Source: Streptomyces sp. RKAG293
GTDB lineage: Bacteria; Actinomycetota; Actinomycetes; Streptomycetales; Streptomycetaceae
Direction: 5' to 3'
DNA: 64,000 nucleotides
Assembly: GCF_023701745.1 (NCBI RefSeq)
Contig: NZ_JAJOZB010000001.1
Span: forward strand, 7,673,001 to 7,737,000
In this document: positions 35,068 through 43,359 of the stretch, one piece after another
How the letters are laid out: the number at the start of each line of letters is the position of its first letter
Position numbering within the stretch: the stretch's first letter is position 1
Made by a program: the position numbers and the translations under genes
The notes under the pieces: model-generated
The model's database searches: none
What the model saw: the letters and a program-made list of their open reading frames with translations, nothing else
What the model was told of the DNA's origin: nothing

Positions 35068-36306
35068 ATGACCACTCCGCACCATGCCACCGACTTCCTG
35101 CACGACCTGCGCCTGCGCAGCGCTGCCGAAGGCGGCGTCTTCCGGTTGGAGGACGATCTGCTCGCCGTCTTCGAGCCGAACGCGGCCCGTCAGGTGAGCG
35201 GTGCGAACTGGCACCGTCTCGTCATGCCGGACCGCCTCGTCGATCAGATCCGGCGGCGCCACAGCCCGCAGATGCGGTGGACCCGGGTACGCGGCGCGTG
35301 GCTCGCCCAGCTGCACAAGCTCACCACCGCCGAGCACAACGCCGACCTGATCACGCGGATGGAACGGATCGTCGACGCGCGGCTCGGCGACGACGTGGAC
35401 CTCGTCATGCTCGCGCAGGAAGTCGCCGTGCAGTCCATGCTGCCGGTCGCCCTGTCGGGCCTCACCCCCCGCGAGGCCGCCCGCATCAGCGAGGACCTCA
35501 ATCAGAAGCTGCTCCGGCTGATCGCCCGGCAACCGGGCGCCGGACCATGGCACCACCTGCGTTTCGTCGCCGTGCAGGTCCGGGCCGGCAGCGTCGTACG
35601 GCGGGTGCTGCGCGAGCGGGCCGATGGCCGCCGCCCCCGGGAGCTGGACCTCGCCGATCCGATCGTCGACCTGCTTCCGGAGCTCGGCATGGATCGTGCG
35701 CTGGACGTGGTCACCGCCGTGCTCACCGCGATCGGCGGTCCGCCCGGTGCGGCGGCCGCGAGCGTGCTGTACGAGCTGGCCAGGAATCCGGAGTGGGCGC
35801 GGCGGCTGGCCACCGAACTGCGGGCCGTCGACCCGGCCGGGTTCTGTGCCGCACCGACGAAGGCCGCACCGGTCACCCACCGGTTCGTCAAGGAGGTGCT
35901 GCGCATGTGGAGCCCGCCGCTGCTCCTCATGCGGCGCTCCCGGTTCTCGTTCGATCTCGGTACCACCCGGCTGGAGAAGGACCAGGGCTACCTGCTGAGC
36001 CCGCACATGATCCACCGGGACCCCCGGTACTGGCAGCAGGCCGACACGTTCGACCCGGACCGCTTCCTGCCCGGCGCGCCGCACGGACCGGTCGACAAGG
36101 GCCACTACGTACCGTTCGGCTGGGCGCCGAAGAACTGCGTCGGCGCCGACATCGGCATGATCCAGCTGATGGCGCTGTGCTATCTGATGTGCACCCGCTA
36201 CCGCCTCACCGTGCCGAACCCCGAGTCGATCACCATGGCGTACCGCTTCGCCCCCGTGCCTCAGGAGTTCCGCGGCCACCTGGCGTCCGAACGATCGGTG
36301 GTTTGA
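35068..36306 (+). CDS. Cytochrome P450 of the RiPP locus (second, divergent)
   Basis: 412 residues. The ExxR helix is present (VKEVLRMWSP), as is a PERF-like DPDRFLPG. The haem loop reads PFGWAPKNCVGADIG: the Cys ligand is kept, but the Gly four residues before it in FxxGxxxC is Ala. The I-helix has GGPPGAAAAS in place of AGxxT. These changes suggest atypical peptide-crosslinking chemistry. GAGAGG lies eight bases before ATG 35068. Same strand as the precursor and the MFS gene, so it is likely part of one operon read partly through the 18-bp hairpin. Confidence 0.85.
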   Translation: MTTPHHATDFLHDLRLRSAAEGGVFRLEDDLLAVFEPNAARQVSGANWHRLVMPDRLVDQIRRRHSPQMRWTRVRGAWLAQLHKLTTAEHNADLITRMERIVDARLGDDVDLVMLAQEVAVQSMLPVALSGLTPREAARISEDLNQKLLRLIARQPGAGPWHHLRFVAVQVRAGSVVRRVLRERADGRRPRELDLADPIVDLLPELGMDRALDVVTAVLTAIGGPPGAAAASVLYELARNPEWARRLATELRAVDPAGFCAAPTKAAPVTHRFVKEVLRMWSPPLLLMRRSRFSFDLGTTRLEKDQGYLLSPHMIHRDPRYWQQADTFDPDRFLPGAPHGPVDKGHYVPFGWAPKNCVGADIGMIQLMALCYLMCTRYRLTVPNPESITMAYRFAPVPQEFRGHLASERSVV

Positions 36307-36386
36307 CCCGCCTGTGCCCGGACCGCTTGGATCGCACTGGTCAATGCGAGGTGCGTGCGGGCGGTACGGCGGGGGGCGGGCTCGGG

Positions 36387-37643
36387 ATGCTGGGCAGGAG
36401 ATCACTGGGGCGGCAGTTCGAGTGGCTCTGGGCGTCGTACGCGGTCAGCACGTTCGGCAGCTGGATCGCGCTCGACGCGTTCCCGTTGATCGCGATCCTC
36501 GCGCTGCACGCCGGACCGGCCGCGGTGTCGGGGCTGGCGGCCGCGGGGCTGGCGGTGGGGGCGGCGGTCGCGGTGCCGCTCGGCCCCTGGGTGGAGTTCC
36601 GCCGCAAACGACCGGTGATGATGGCGATGGACCTGACCCGGTTCGCGGCGCTGATGAGCATCCCGGCCGCGTACGCGCTCGGCGGGCTGACCTTCATCCA
36701 GTTGCTGGCCGTGTCGGTCGTCGTCGCCGCGGCCAACATCACCTCCAGATCGGCCGCCGGCGCATGCCTGAAGGCTCTCGTGCCGCCGGAGGACCTGCTC
36801 GTCGCCAACGGCCGGTTCGAGTCCACCGCCTGGACCGCCACCGCGCTCGGACCGCCGCTCGGCGGGGCGGCGATCGGGCTCTTCGGCCCGGTGACGACCG
36901 TGGTGGCCGACGCGGTCAGCTATCTGCTCTCGGCGGCCGGGATCCGCGCGATCGGCGGGAAGGAGCCGCACCCCACGCGAACCGCGGCATCCCGCTTCCG
37001 GGCCGGCGACCTGCTCGAAGGGTGGCGGTACATCCTGGGCCACCCGGCACTGCGCCCGTTGTTCTTCAACACGATCCTGGTCAGCGGCCTGATCATGGCG
37101 ACTTCGCCGGTGCTCGCCGTCCTGATGCTCAGTCATCTGGGGTTCGCGCCGTGGCAGTACGGCCTCGCGTTCGGAGCACCGTGCGTCGGCGGTCTCATCG
37201 GCTCACGGCTGGCCCGCCCCCTCGTCACGCGGTTCGGTCAGCACAAGGTCATGCTCACCGCCGGGACGCTGCGCGCCTGCTGGCTGCCCGGGCTGGTCTT
37301 CATCCGCCCCGGCGTCACCGGGCTGGTGCTCGTCATCACCGTCGAACTCGGGCTGATCACCTGTATGGGCGTGTTCAACCCGGTGCTCGTCACCTACCGG
37401 CTCGAACAGACCCCGACGGACCGGGTCGCCCGCACGCTCTCCGCGTGGTCGGTCACCAGCAACGCCACCATCGCCGTGCTGACCGCCCTGTGGGGCCTGC
37501 TCGCCGCCGTCACCGGCCCGCGCACCGCGATCATGGTCGCCGGACTCCTGATGCTGGCGACGCCGTTCCTGCTCCCGCGACGTGACCGTACGCCGCACGA
37601 GGACGACGCCGAGATCGGCCGGCGGGCCGTGACGGGCGTCTGA
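36387..37643 (+). CDS. MFS transporter, probable exporter of the RiPP
   Basis: 418 residues with about 11-12 membrane helices (WLWASYAVSTFGSWIALDAFPLIAILAL onwards), resembling the EntS-like MFS exporters. The internal repeat between the two six-helix halves is visible (PLVTRFGQHKVMLTAG matching the first-half loop EFRRKRPVMMAMD). ATG 36387 is chosen at the family N-terminus; a GTG about 13 codons upstream (after GAGG) is possible. It follows the second P450 by 80 bases. A product exporter is the natural role in this locus. Confidence 0.85.
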   Translation: MLGRRSLGRQFEWLWASYAVSTFGSWIALDAFPLIAILALHAGPAAVSGLAAAGLAVGAAVAVPLGPWVEFRRKRPVMMAMDLTRFAALMSIPAAYALGGLTFIQLLAVSVVVAAANITSRSAAGACLKALVPPEDLLVANGRFESTAWTATALGPPLGGAAIGLFGPVTTVVADAVSYLLSAAGIRAIGGKEPHPTRTAASRFRAGDLLEGWRYILGHPALRPLFFNTILVSGLIMATSPVLAVLMLSHLGFAPWQYGLAFGAPCVGGLIGSRLARPLVTRFGQHKVMLTAGTLRACWLPGLVFIRPGVTGLVLVITVELGLITCMGVFNPVLVTYRLEQTPTDRVARTLSAWSVTSNATIAVLTALWGLLAAVTGPRTAIMVAGLLMLATPFLLPRRDRTPHEDDAEIGRRAVTGV

Positions 37644-37670
37644 TCCGGCCCGCCGTGCCGGGTGCTCCCC

Positions 37671-37713
37671 GGCCGGTGGCCGCGCGCCCTCGCCGGGTCG
37701 CACGCCACCGGCC
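37671..37713. terminator. Inverted repeat between convergent genes
   Basis: Perfect 10-bp arms GGCCGGTGGC/GCCACCGGCC with a 23-base loop, overlapping none of the neighbouring coding regions. Confidence 0.5.
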
Positions 37714-37722
37714 GGAACGTGC

Positions 37723-39030
37723 TCAGCGCCGGGCGACGTTCGGCGCGATGTCCTCGTAGAACGGGGTCTTCGGGGTGGCGGCCGCCGACCGCTTCGCGGA
37801 CGGGCCCTGGGCGGCCGGCGTCTTCGGGGCGGCGGGCTTGCCGCAGAAGGCCGCTTCGAGGGTGTCGCCGAGGATGGTGTTGACGTTGCCGTTGTTGGAG
37901 GTGTTGGCCATCGAGCTGACGCTGCGGCGGCCGTCGCGGGTGGTGAAGGCGTAGGAGTAGAAGCCCTGGACGGTGCCGGTGTGACCGTAGACCGAGATCC
38001 CGCAGGACAGGTCGCGCTGGCGCAGGCCGAGCCCGTAGAAGCGGGTTCCGGTGTCGTCGCTCGGGGTCATCCTGAGCATCTCGGTGAGCATGCCCGCGCT
38101 CAGCAGACGGCCGCCCAGCAGGGACGAGAAGAAGCGGTTGAGGTCGCGCGGGTTCGAGACCATCGCACCGGCGGACTGGGCCCAGGACACCGTCTGGTCG
38201 GTGGAGTCGACCAGCGGCGCACCCGCCTCGTCAGGGGTCAGATAGCCCTTGATGTGGCGGCCGGGGATGGTGGCGCTCGGGTGCACGTAGACGGTGTCGT
38301 TCAGCTGCAGCGGAGTGATGATGCGCCGCTGGTACTCGGTGCCCACCGGGTTGCCGGTGACCTTCTCGATCAGGGCGCCGACGATCACGAAGTTGGTGTT
38401 GGAGTACTGGTAGGCCGCGCCCGGCTCGGCCGTCCTCGGGTGGGCGAGCGAGAGCTTCACCAGCTCCTGGTACGTGAACACCTTGTTCCGGACCGCCTCG
38501 AACCCGGGGACGGTGTTGGCGAACATGTCGTTCGTGTAGTCCCACAGACCGCTGCGGTGGGTCAGCAGGTGCCGCACCGTGATCGTCGGGTCGGGCAGCA
38601 GACCCGGCAGGTACTGGTCGACCGGCGCGTCCAGCGCGACCTTGCCCTCCTGGACGAGCTGCAGCAGCACCACCGTCGAGAAGGACTTGGTGATGCTGCC
38701 GATGCGGAAGCGCGCATCGGTGTTCATGGCCTGCCCGTTGGAGCGGTCGGCCACCCCGGCGGTCTCCCGGTAGACGGTGCTCCCGCTGTCGATACGGGTC
38801 ATCACGCCCGGCGCGCCGCCGGCCATCACCCGCTCGAAGACCTTGTGCAGGGCATCGAGATCCGGCTTCGCGAGTCCGTCGTCCGGCGCCTGCCGAGTGG
38901 CGCTGCCCGCTCCGGTCCCCGCCAGGGTCCGGGCCTCGGACCGGGCCGCGAGGGCCGGGACCGAGGCGACGACGAGAGCCAGCACCGAAGCGCTCATCGC
39001 CGCGCGCCTACCGAACTTGCCTTGCACCAT
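37723..39030 (-). CDS. Secreted serine hydrolase, D-Ala-D-Ala carboxypeptidase/class C beta-lactamase family
   Basis: 435 residues. Signal peptide of about 33 residues (basic start, ALVVASVPALAARSEA). Catalytic motifs: SITK (Ser nucleophile and Lys), YSN (YQYSNTNF) and HTG (VYGHTG), which define the class C/serine carboxypeptidase group. The C-terminal 40 residues are Ala/Lys/Pro-rich. AAGGAG is five bases before ATG 39030. It lies between the two RiPP loci but on the other strand; a peptidoglycan role is more likely than leader removal. A GATGATC/GATCATC palindrome lies just upstream. Confidence 0.92.
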   Translation of the reverse strand: MVQGKFGRRAAMSASVLALVVASVPALAARSEARTLAGTGAGSATRQAPDDGLAKPDLDALHKVFERVMAGGAPGVMTRIDSGSTVYRETAGVADRSNGQAMNTDARFRIGSITKSFSTVVLLQLVQEGKVALDAPVDQYLPGLLPDPTITVRHLLTHRSGLWDYTNDMFANTVPGFEAVRNKVFTYQELVKLSLAHPRTAEPGAAYQYSNTNFVIVGALIEKVTGNPVGTEYQRRIITPLQLNDTVYVHPSATIPGRHIKGYLTPDEAGAPLVDSTDQTVSWAQSAGAMVSNPRDLNRFFSSLLGGRLLSAGMLTEMLRMTPSDDTGTRFYGLGLRQRDLSCGISVYGHTGTVQGFYSYAFTTRDGRRSVSSMANTSNNGNVNTILGDTLEAAFCGKPAAPKTPAAQGPSAKRSAAATPKTPFYEDIAPNVARR

Positions 39031-39051
39031 GACACTCCTTGTTCCGACGCG

Positions 39052-39069
39052 GATGATCCGGTGATCATC
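39052..39069. promoter_or_regulatory. Inverted repeat 22 bases before the serine hydrolase start
   Basis: GATGATC-CGGT-GATCATC, perfect 7-bp arms. Its left arm is shared with the repeated GTTCCNNNGCGGATGATC block, so it may be a regulator site. Confidence 0.4.
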
Positions 39070-39346
39070 GCAGCCGCGGATTCGCTTCCCGCGTATGCCG
39101 CGCACCTTCTCGCCGTCGAAGAGAGGCCGGCGCCGCGTTTGGTTCCCCTGGTTCCACTGCGGATGATCTTGTGCGAATTCCCGCCGGTAAGTCGGCTGGT
39201 TTACGACGTTCCTCCTTCGCGGACGTCCTGGAGACTGTGACGGTCCGACAGCCCGCCATCCGCTGCTCTGGCTGCGCGCTCTCCGGCGCGGCGGGACGGC
39301 GTGGACGCCCGTGAAGTCGCTCGGTTCGTGAGATGAAATGCCCGCT

Positions 39347-39358
39347 CTTTCGCGAAAG
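39347..39358. promoter_or_regulatory. 12-bp palindrome over the lanA ribosome binding site
   Basis: CTTTCGCGAAAG is fully self-complementary and its right half forms part of the AAAGGA ribosome site of the precursor gene. It could hide the site in mRNA or bind a dimeric repressor. Confidence 0.5.
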
Positions 39359-39365
39359 GATCGAT

Positions 39366-39521
39366 ATGAGCCCTGTGGAACTGGACATCCGTGACGCCGG
39401 TCCGCTGGATGTGGAAGCGGAGGGGATCGCGTTCGAGGACGACCTGCATCCCGGCCGCGGTGCCGAAGCGTGCCTGGCCGATCCCTGGGTCACCGCGACC
39501 ACGCGTTTCGCATGTGACTAG
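39366..39521 (+). CDS. lanA: Class IV lanthipeptide precursor peptide
   Basis: 51 residues. Acidic leader with an ELDI motif near the N-terminus (MSPVELDIRDAG) and a GRGAEA border, then the candidate core CLADPWVTATTRFACD. The core has Cys36 and Cys50 and Thr43, Thr45 and Thr46, and no Ser, so at most two methyllanthionines can form. AAAGGA lies six bases before ATG 39366. The lanL gene begins 34 bases after the stop, which makes this pair the whole recognisable cluster. The exact cleavage site is inferred. Confidence 0.82.
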   Translation: MSPVELDIRDAGPLDVEAEGIAFEDDLHPGRGAEACLADPWVTATTRFACD

Positions 39522-39554
39522 CCCGGCCGGTCCACCGTCGGCGGAACCGATCCT

Positions 39555-42251
39555 TTGAGGCCGGTCCCGGTCCCGGTGCCGGTGTCGGTGCCGGGCCCTG
39601 GACTGATGCCGGGGCCCGGACTGATGCCGGGGTCCGGTCCGATACCGGGGCCCGGACTGATGCCGGAGTCGGTCCCGGGGGCGGTCCCGGGCGGGTCCGC
39701 GCCGGACTTGGGGGAGTGGCTCGCCGCACTCATGGCCGGCCACGAGCGTCGGAGCGGCGCGGACGAGGTCTGGCGCTATCTGTTCGATCCGCGCATGCCG
39801 GCGATGGAACACGGCTGGAAGCTGCACGTCTCCGCCCGGTCCGACGACTTCGCCGGGACCATGGAGCTCCTCGTCCCGGTGCTGCTGCGCTACACCTGCG
39901 AAGCCAAGTTCGCGCGGAGCGCGGCGGTGCTGGGGGAGTTGAACGCCGGGGTACGGGACCAGGCCCTCGTCGGGAAGGCGGTCACCGTCTATCCCCGCGG
40001 GCAGGATGTGGCGGCGCTCGGACGGGAACTGGCCGAGGTCCTGGTCGGCCGGGGCGGACCACGGGTGCTCAGCGACCGCCGGGTGCGGCCGGACGCTCCG
40101 GTCTACTACCGTTACGGTCCCTTCCGGGCGGCCGGGGCGGGCGAGTCGGCGCTCGTCATGACCGGTCCTGACGGACAGAGTTTCGCCGGTCGCGCGAGCA
40201 CCCGGTACCGCCAACCACCCTGGACGCAGGATCCGTTCGGGGCGCCTGCGCCCGGCACGGGGCGACCGGCCGCACGCCTTGTCGGTGGCAGATACCGGCT
40301 CACCGGAGGTATCGCGCGGTCCCCGCACGGGGACGTCTACCGCGCCCTGGACACGGTGACCGGCGGCCGGGTGGTGGTCAAGCAGGCCAGAGCGTATGCC
40401 GGTGAGGACGAGCACGGAGTGGACGCCCGCGGCCGGCTCCGCAACGAGCGTGCCGTGCTGGCGGCGCTGGACGGCCTCGACGGCGTACCGCGCTTCGTCG
40501 ACCACGTGCGGCACGGCGAGGACGAGTATCTGGTCACCACGGACTGCGGTCCCCGTGACCTGCGTCGCGACGTGCTGGAGCACGGGCCTTATGGTGCCGA
40601 CGCCCATCGCACGGGGCGTCAGATATCGATGCTGGCGCGTCAGTTGCTGGCCGTGCTCGACGCGGTGCATGCCAGAGGGGTGGTGGTGTGCGATCTGAAA
40701 CCGGGCAACGTGGTCATCTCCTCGGACGGCACCTGTCGTTTTGTCGACTTCGGTATCAGCGCCCTGGGATCGGAGCGCCCGGCCGGTGCGACACCCGGCT
40801 ACACCCTCCCCGTCTACCGCGCCGGAGCCCAGCCCCACCCCGCCGACGACCTCTACGCACTCGGCGCGACCCTGCACTACGCGCTGACCGGCATGGATCC
40901 GGTGGTCGTCGACCCCGACCACGCCGTCAACCGTGACCGAACACTGGCCTGCCTGGACGGCGCGCTGCCCGGCGCCGCCCACCGTCAAGTCCGCGCGCTG
41001 GTCGCCGGGCTGCTCAGCCTCGATCCCGCGGAACGAGTGGCCTGCGCTGGACGGTTACGGGCCGGCCTGCCGGAACCGGTCGGCGGGCGCCGTCCGCCCG
41101 GCCCGCCCCGCATCACCGCCGGGCTGCTGGACGACGTGATCGCGCACACCGTCGCCGGCTGTGTGCGCGCCTCCCGGTCGCCCGCCGGGCCGGGCGGCCG
41201 CCATACGGGGTCGACCGTGACGCTCTACGCGGGCTCGTCCGGAGTGGGCCTGGAACTCCTGCACCACACCGACCACCCGGGCGTACCGCGGGCCGTCGCC
41301 GACCTGGCCCGCCGAACGGCGGAACACCCCGAGGTGGCTGCGCTGACCGCCGCTCTGTACACCGGCCGCACCGGAGTCGAGCTGTTCCTGGCATCGGCCG
41401 CCGGCGCATTCCCGTCCTCTCACAGCGGCCCGGTGCCGGCGGATCCGTCCGGTCTGCCGCGCTACGACGGCAGCGGCGACCAGATCGGTGGCGCGGCAGG
41501 CACCGGAACGGGGCTCCTGCTCCTGGCACACCTGGCCCGCGCCGCGGGACATCAGGAGGAGGCGGCCGCGCACCTGGCCGCCGCGGGCCGGTGCGCACGG
41601 GAGTTGTCGAACTGGACCGGGCCGTCCGGGGAAGGAGGATCGGAGCAGCCGCAGGCCCCCTCGCTCGCGGCCTACGACCACGGCTTCGCTCACGGCAGGG
41701 CGGGCATCGTCCACTTCCTGTACGCCTACCACCGCGCCACCGCCGACCTGGTCGCCGGCGCCGCGGCCAGGGCCGGCCTCGCCCAACTCGCCGCGGACAC
41801 CCCCGGCCTGCTCGCCGCCGCCGCACGCCCCGGCGCCTCCCGGCGCTACGGAGCGTGGTGCCGCGGAATGGCGGGAACGGGCGCCGTCCTGATCACCGTG
41901 GGCAGCCGGGACGAGGACGGGCAGCTTCTCGAACTCGGCCTGCGCTGTGCCCGGGTGTGCCGCGCGCTCGCGCCGCGGATGAGCCTGGTCTCCCAGTGCT
42001 GCGGGCTGGCCGGCGTCGGCGAACTGCTCGTCGACGCGGCCGTCGCCACGGGCGACGACAGCTTCTGGCGGGACGCGGAGGACGTGGCGGGGCTGATCCT
42101 GGCCCGCAGTGGCGGAACCGCCCACCGGCCGCTGCTGCCCGACAACACCCTCGTCGGCTCCGACTCCGCCTGGGCGACGGGCGGTGCGGGAGTGCTGTCC
42201 TTCCTGCGCCGGCTGCGTGACCGCGGTGGGCAGCGGCTCTGCGGCGGTTGA
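39555..42251 (+). CDS. lanL: Class IV lanthipeptide synthetase LanL
   Basis: 898 residues. N-terminal lyase region (about 55-220, WKLHVSARSDDFAGTMELLVPVLLRYTCEAKFARS), Ser/Thr kinase domain (about 235-500, with VVVCDLKPGNVVIS and VDFGIS), and a LanC-like cyclase (about 520-898) with zinc ligands in AWCRG (Cys769) and SQCCG (Cys815, Cys816). Retained zinc ligands separate it from class III enzymes. The third ligand is Cys, not the usual His. Leu501 is a TTA codon (41055-41057). The TTG start at 39555 is uncertain because the first 50 residues are a Pro/Gly repeat; a later ATG or GTG could be used. It dehydrates and cyclises the adjacent precursor. Confidence 0.9.
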   Translation: MRPVPVPVPVSVPGPGLMPGPGLMPGSGPIPGPGLMPESVPGAVPGGSAPDLGEWLAALMAGHERRSGADEVWRYLFDPRMPAMEHGWKLHVSARSDDFAGTMELLVPVLLRYTCEAKFARSAAVLGELNAGVRDQALVGKAVTVYPRGQDVAALGRELAEVLVGRGGPRVLSDRRVRPDAPVYYRYGPFRAAGAGESALVMTGPDGQSFAGRASTRYRQPPWTQDPFGAPAPGTGRPAARLVGGRYRLTGGIARSPHGDVYRALDTVTGGRVVVKQARAYAGEDEHGVDARGRLRNERAVLAALDGLDGVPRFVDHVRHGEDEYLVTTDCGPRDLRRDVLEHGPYGADAHRTGRQISMLARQLLAVLDAVHARGVVVCDLKPGNVVISSDGTCRFVDFGISALGSERPAGATPGYTLPVYRAGAQPHPADDLYALGATLHYALTGMDPVVVDPDHAVNRDRTLACLDGALPGAAHRQVRALVAGLLSLDPAERVACAGRLRAGLPEPVGGRRPPGPPRITAGLLDDVIAHTVAGCVRASRSPAGPGGRHTGSTVTLYAGSSGVGLELLHHTDHPGVPRAVADLARRTAEHPEVAALTAALYTGRTGVELFLASAAGAFPSSHSGPVPADPSGLPRYDGSGDQIGGAAGTGTGLLLLAHLARAAGHQEEAAAHLAAAGRCARELSNWTGPSGEGGSEQPQAPSLAAYDHGFAHGRAGIVHFLYAYHRATADLVAGAAARAGLAQLAADTPGLLAAAARPGASRRYGAWCRGMAGTGAVLITVGSRDEDGQLLELGLRCARVCRALAPRMSLVSQCCGLAGVGELLVDAAVATGDDSFWRDAEDVAGLILARSGGTAHRPLLPDNTLVGSDSAWATGGAGVLSFLRRLRDRGGQRLCGG
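39591..39662 (+). repeat. Four 18-bp tandem repeats at the lanL 5' end
   Basis: CCGGGGCCCGGACTGATG-type units start at 39591, 39609, 39627 and 39645; the third copy is divergent. In the lanL frame they encode PGPGLM, PGPGLM, PGSGPI and PGPGLM. Confidence 0.85.
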
Positions 42252-42305
42252 GACGGTCATGGATGCGTCGCATGCGCCAGTCCGCCCATGCGCTCATGCG
42301 CTCGT

Positions 42306-42336
42306 GCCGGGAGCACCTCGTGTTCGTGCTCCCGGC
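42306..42336 (+). terminator. Hairpin after lanL
   Basis: GCCGGGAGCAC and GTGCTCCCGGC form a perfect 11-bp stem with a nine-base loop between the convergent lanL and ECF sigma genes. Confidence 0.65.
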
Positions 42337-42372
42337 CGTGCTGGGGTGTGGAGCGTTGAGTGGTGAGTGAGG

Positions 42373-43257
42373 TCAGTTGTCGAGGACGGCGAGGTCGACC
42401 TGGCGGAGGCCGTCCGGGTCGGCGATGACGTCGATCTCGGTGATCCGGTCGTCGGTGATCGTGAAGTCGAGCACCAGGAACAGCCGTCCGAGCGGGGCCA
42501 TGGCGAGCCCGACCGTTCCGTTGACCAGTGCCGTCACGGTGGACTGCGCACGTTCCATGGCGGCCATCGCGCCCTTGGCCACGGTCTGCGCGCCGCTGAA
42601 GACGATGGGCTCGGGGGTCGGGACGACGGACCGGTCGGCCCGCAGCACGACGTCCGGGTGGAGCAGGGCGACGAGTGCGTCGAAATCGCCGCCGCGGGTG
42701 GCGGCCAGGAAGGCGTCGACGACCCGGCGTTGACGGGTCAGGTCGGCGTCGGGGACCGCCGCGCCACCCTTGACCCGGCGGCGGGCCCGGCTCGCGAGCT
42801 GCCGCGTCGCGGCAGGGGAGCGTTCGATCAGCGGGGCGATCTCGTCGAAGGGCACGGTGAACATGTCGTGCAGCACGAAGGCGAGGCGCTCGGGCGGCGT
42901 CAGCGTGTCGAGCACCACCAGCAGGGCCAGACCGACGGAGTCGGCCATCAACGCCTCCTGTTCGGGGTCGATGCCGGCGGGCCGGCCGAGGGCCGGGTCG
43001 GGCTCGTGGAATTCGAGGGGCTCCTCGCGGCGGTGGTCGCGCGAGCGCAGCAGGTTCAGACACACGCGTGACACGACGGTCGTCAGCCAGGCACCGAGGT
43101 TCTGCACGCTGTCAGCGTCGGTGCGACTGAGCCGCAGCCAGGTCTCCTGCACGGCGTCGTCGGCCTCGCTCACCGAGCCGAGCATCCGGTAGGCCACCGC
43201 CCGAAGACGAACCCGGTCTTCCTCGAATCGCTCGATCAGCGATGCGTTCTCGTCCAT
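42373..43257 (-). CDS. ECF41/SigJ-like RNA polymerase sigma factor
   Basis: 294 residues. Sigma-70 region 2 (about 10-75, FEEDRVRLRAVAYRMLGSVSEADDAVQETWLRL) and region 4 (about 110-165, LTPPERLAFVLHDMFTVPFDEIAPLIERSPAATRQLASRARRR), followed by a SnoaL-like C-terminal domain that regulates activity in this group in place of an anti-sigma factor. The DGGGR-type motif usual in that domain is not seen (RADRSVVPTPEP occupies the place), while a counterpart of NPDKL is present as ADPDGL. Divergent from an SDR gene, the kind of partner ECF41 factors usually control. Confidence 0.9.
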   Translation of the reverse strand: MDENASLIERFEEDRVRLRAVAYRMLGSVSEADDAVQETWLRLSRTDADSVQNLGAWLTTVVSRVCLNLLRSRDHRREEPLEFHEPDPALGRPAGIDPEQEALMADSVGLALLVVLDTLTPPERLAFVLHDMFTVPFDEIAPLIERSPAATRQLASRARRRVKGGAAVPDADLTRQRRVVDAFLAATRGGDFDALVALLHPDVVLRADRSVVPTPEPIVFSGAQTVAKGAMAAMERAQSTVTALVNGTVGLAMAPLGRLFLVLDFTITDDRITEIDVIADPDGLRQVDLAVLDN

Positions 43258-43359
43258 CGGTCACATTCCTTCGTCGCGGGGGTCATAGCAGTAGATCCAC
43301 GAAACCGAGTTGAAGGTACCGGGAGGCCGACTCCCGGACCGAACGAATGGGGAGCAGCC

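Larger units (their letters stand above)
39031..39365. other. Divergent intergenic region before the lanthipeptide genes
   Basis: 335 bases without a gene. It holds a palindrome at 39052-39069 (GATGATC-CGGT-GATCATC) close to the serine hydrolase start. A near-identical 18-base direct repeat, GTTCC-NNN-GCGGATGATC, occurs at 39041-39058 and 39151-39168. A 12-bp perfect palindrome lies at 39347-39358. Promoter hexamers are not obvious. Confidence 0.6.

Noticed and set aside
39065..39502. A minus-strand frame covering the lanA gene
   Set aside because: Shadow frame; lanA has the ribosome site, the core motif and the lanL partner.
43258..43359. ECF41-type promoter (TGTCACA with CGTC) between the sigma factor and SDR genes
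   Set aside because: GGTCACA and CGTC occur, but only about six bases apart instead of around 16.
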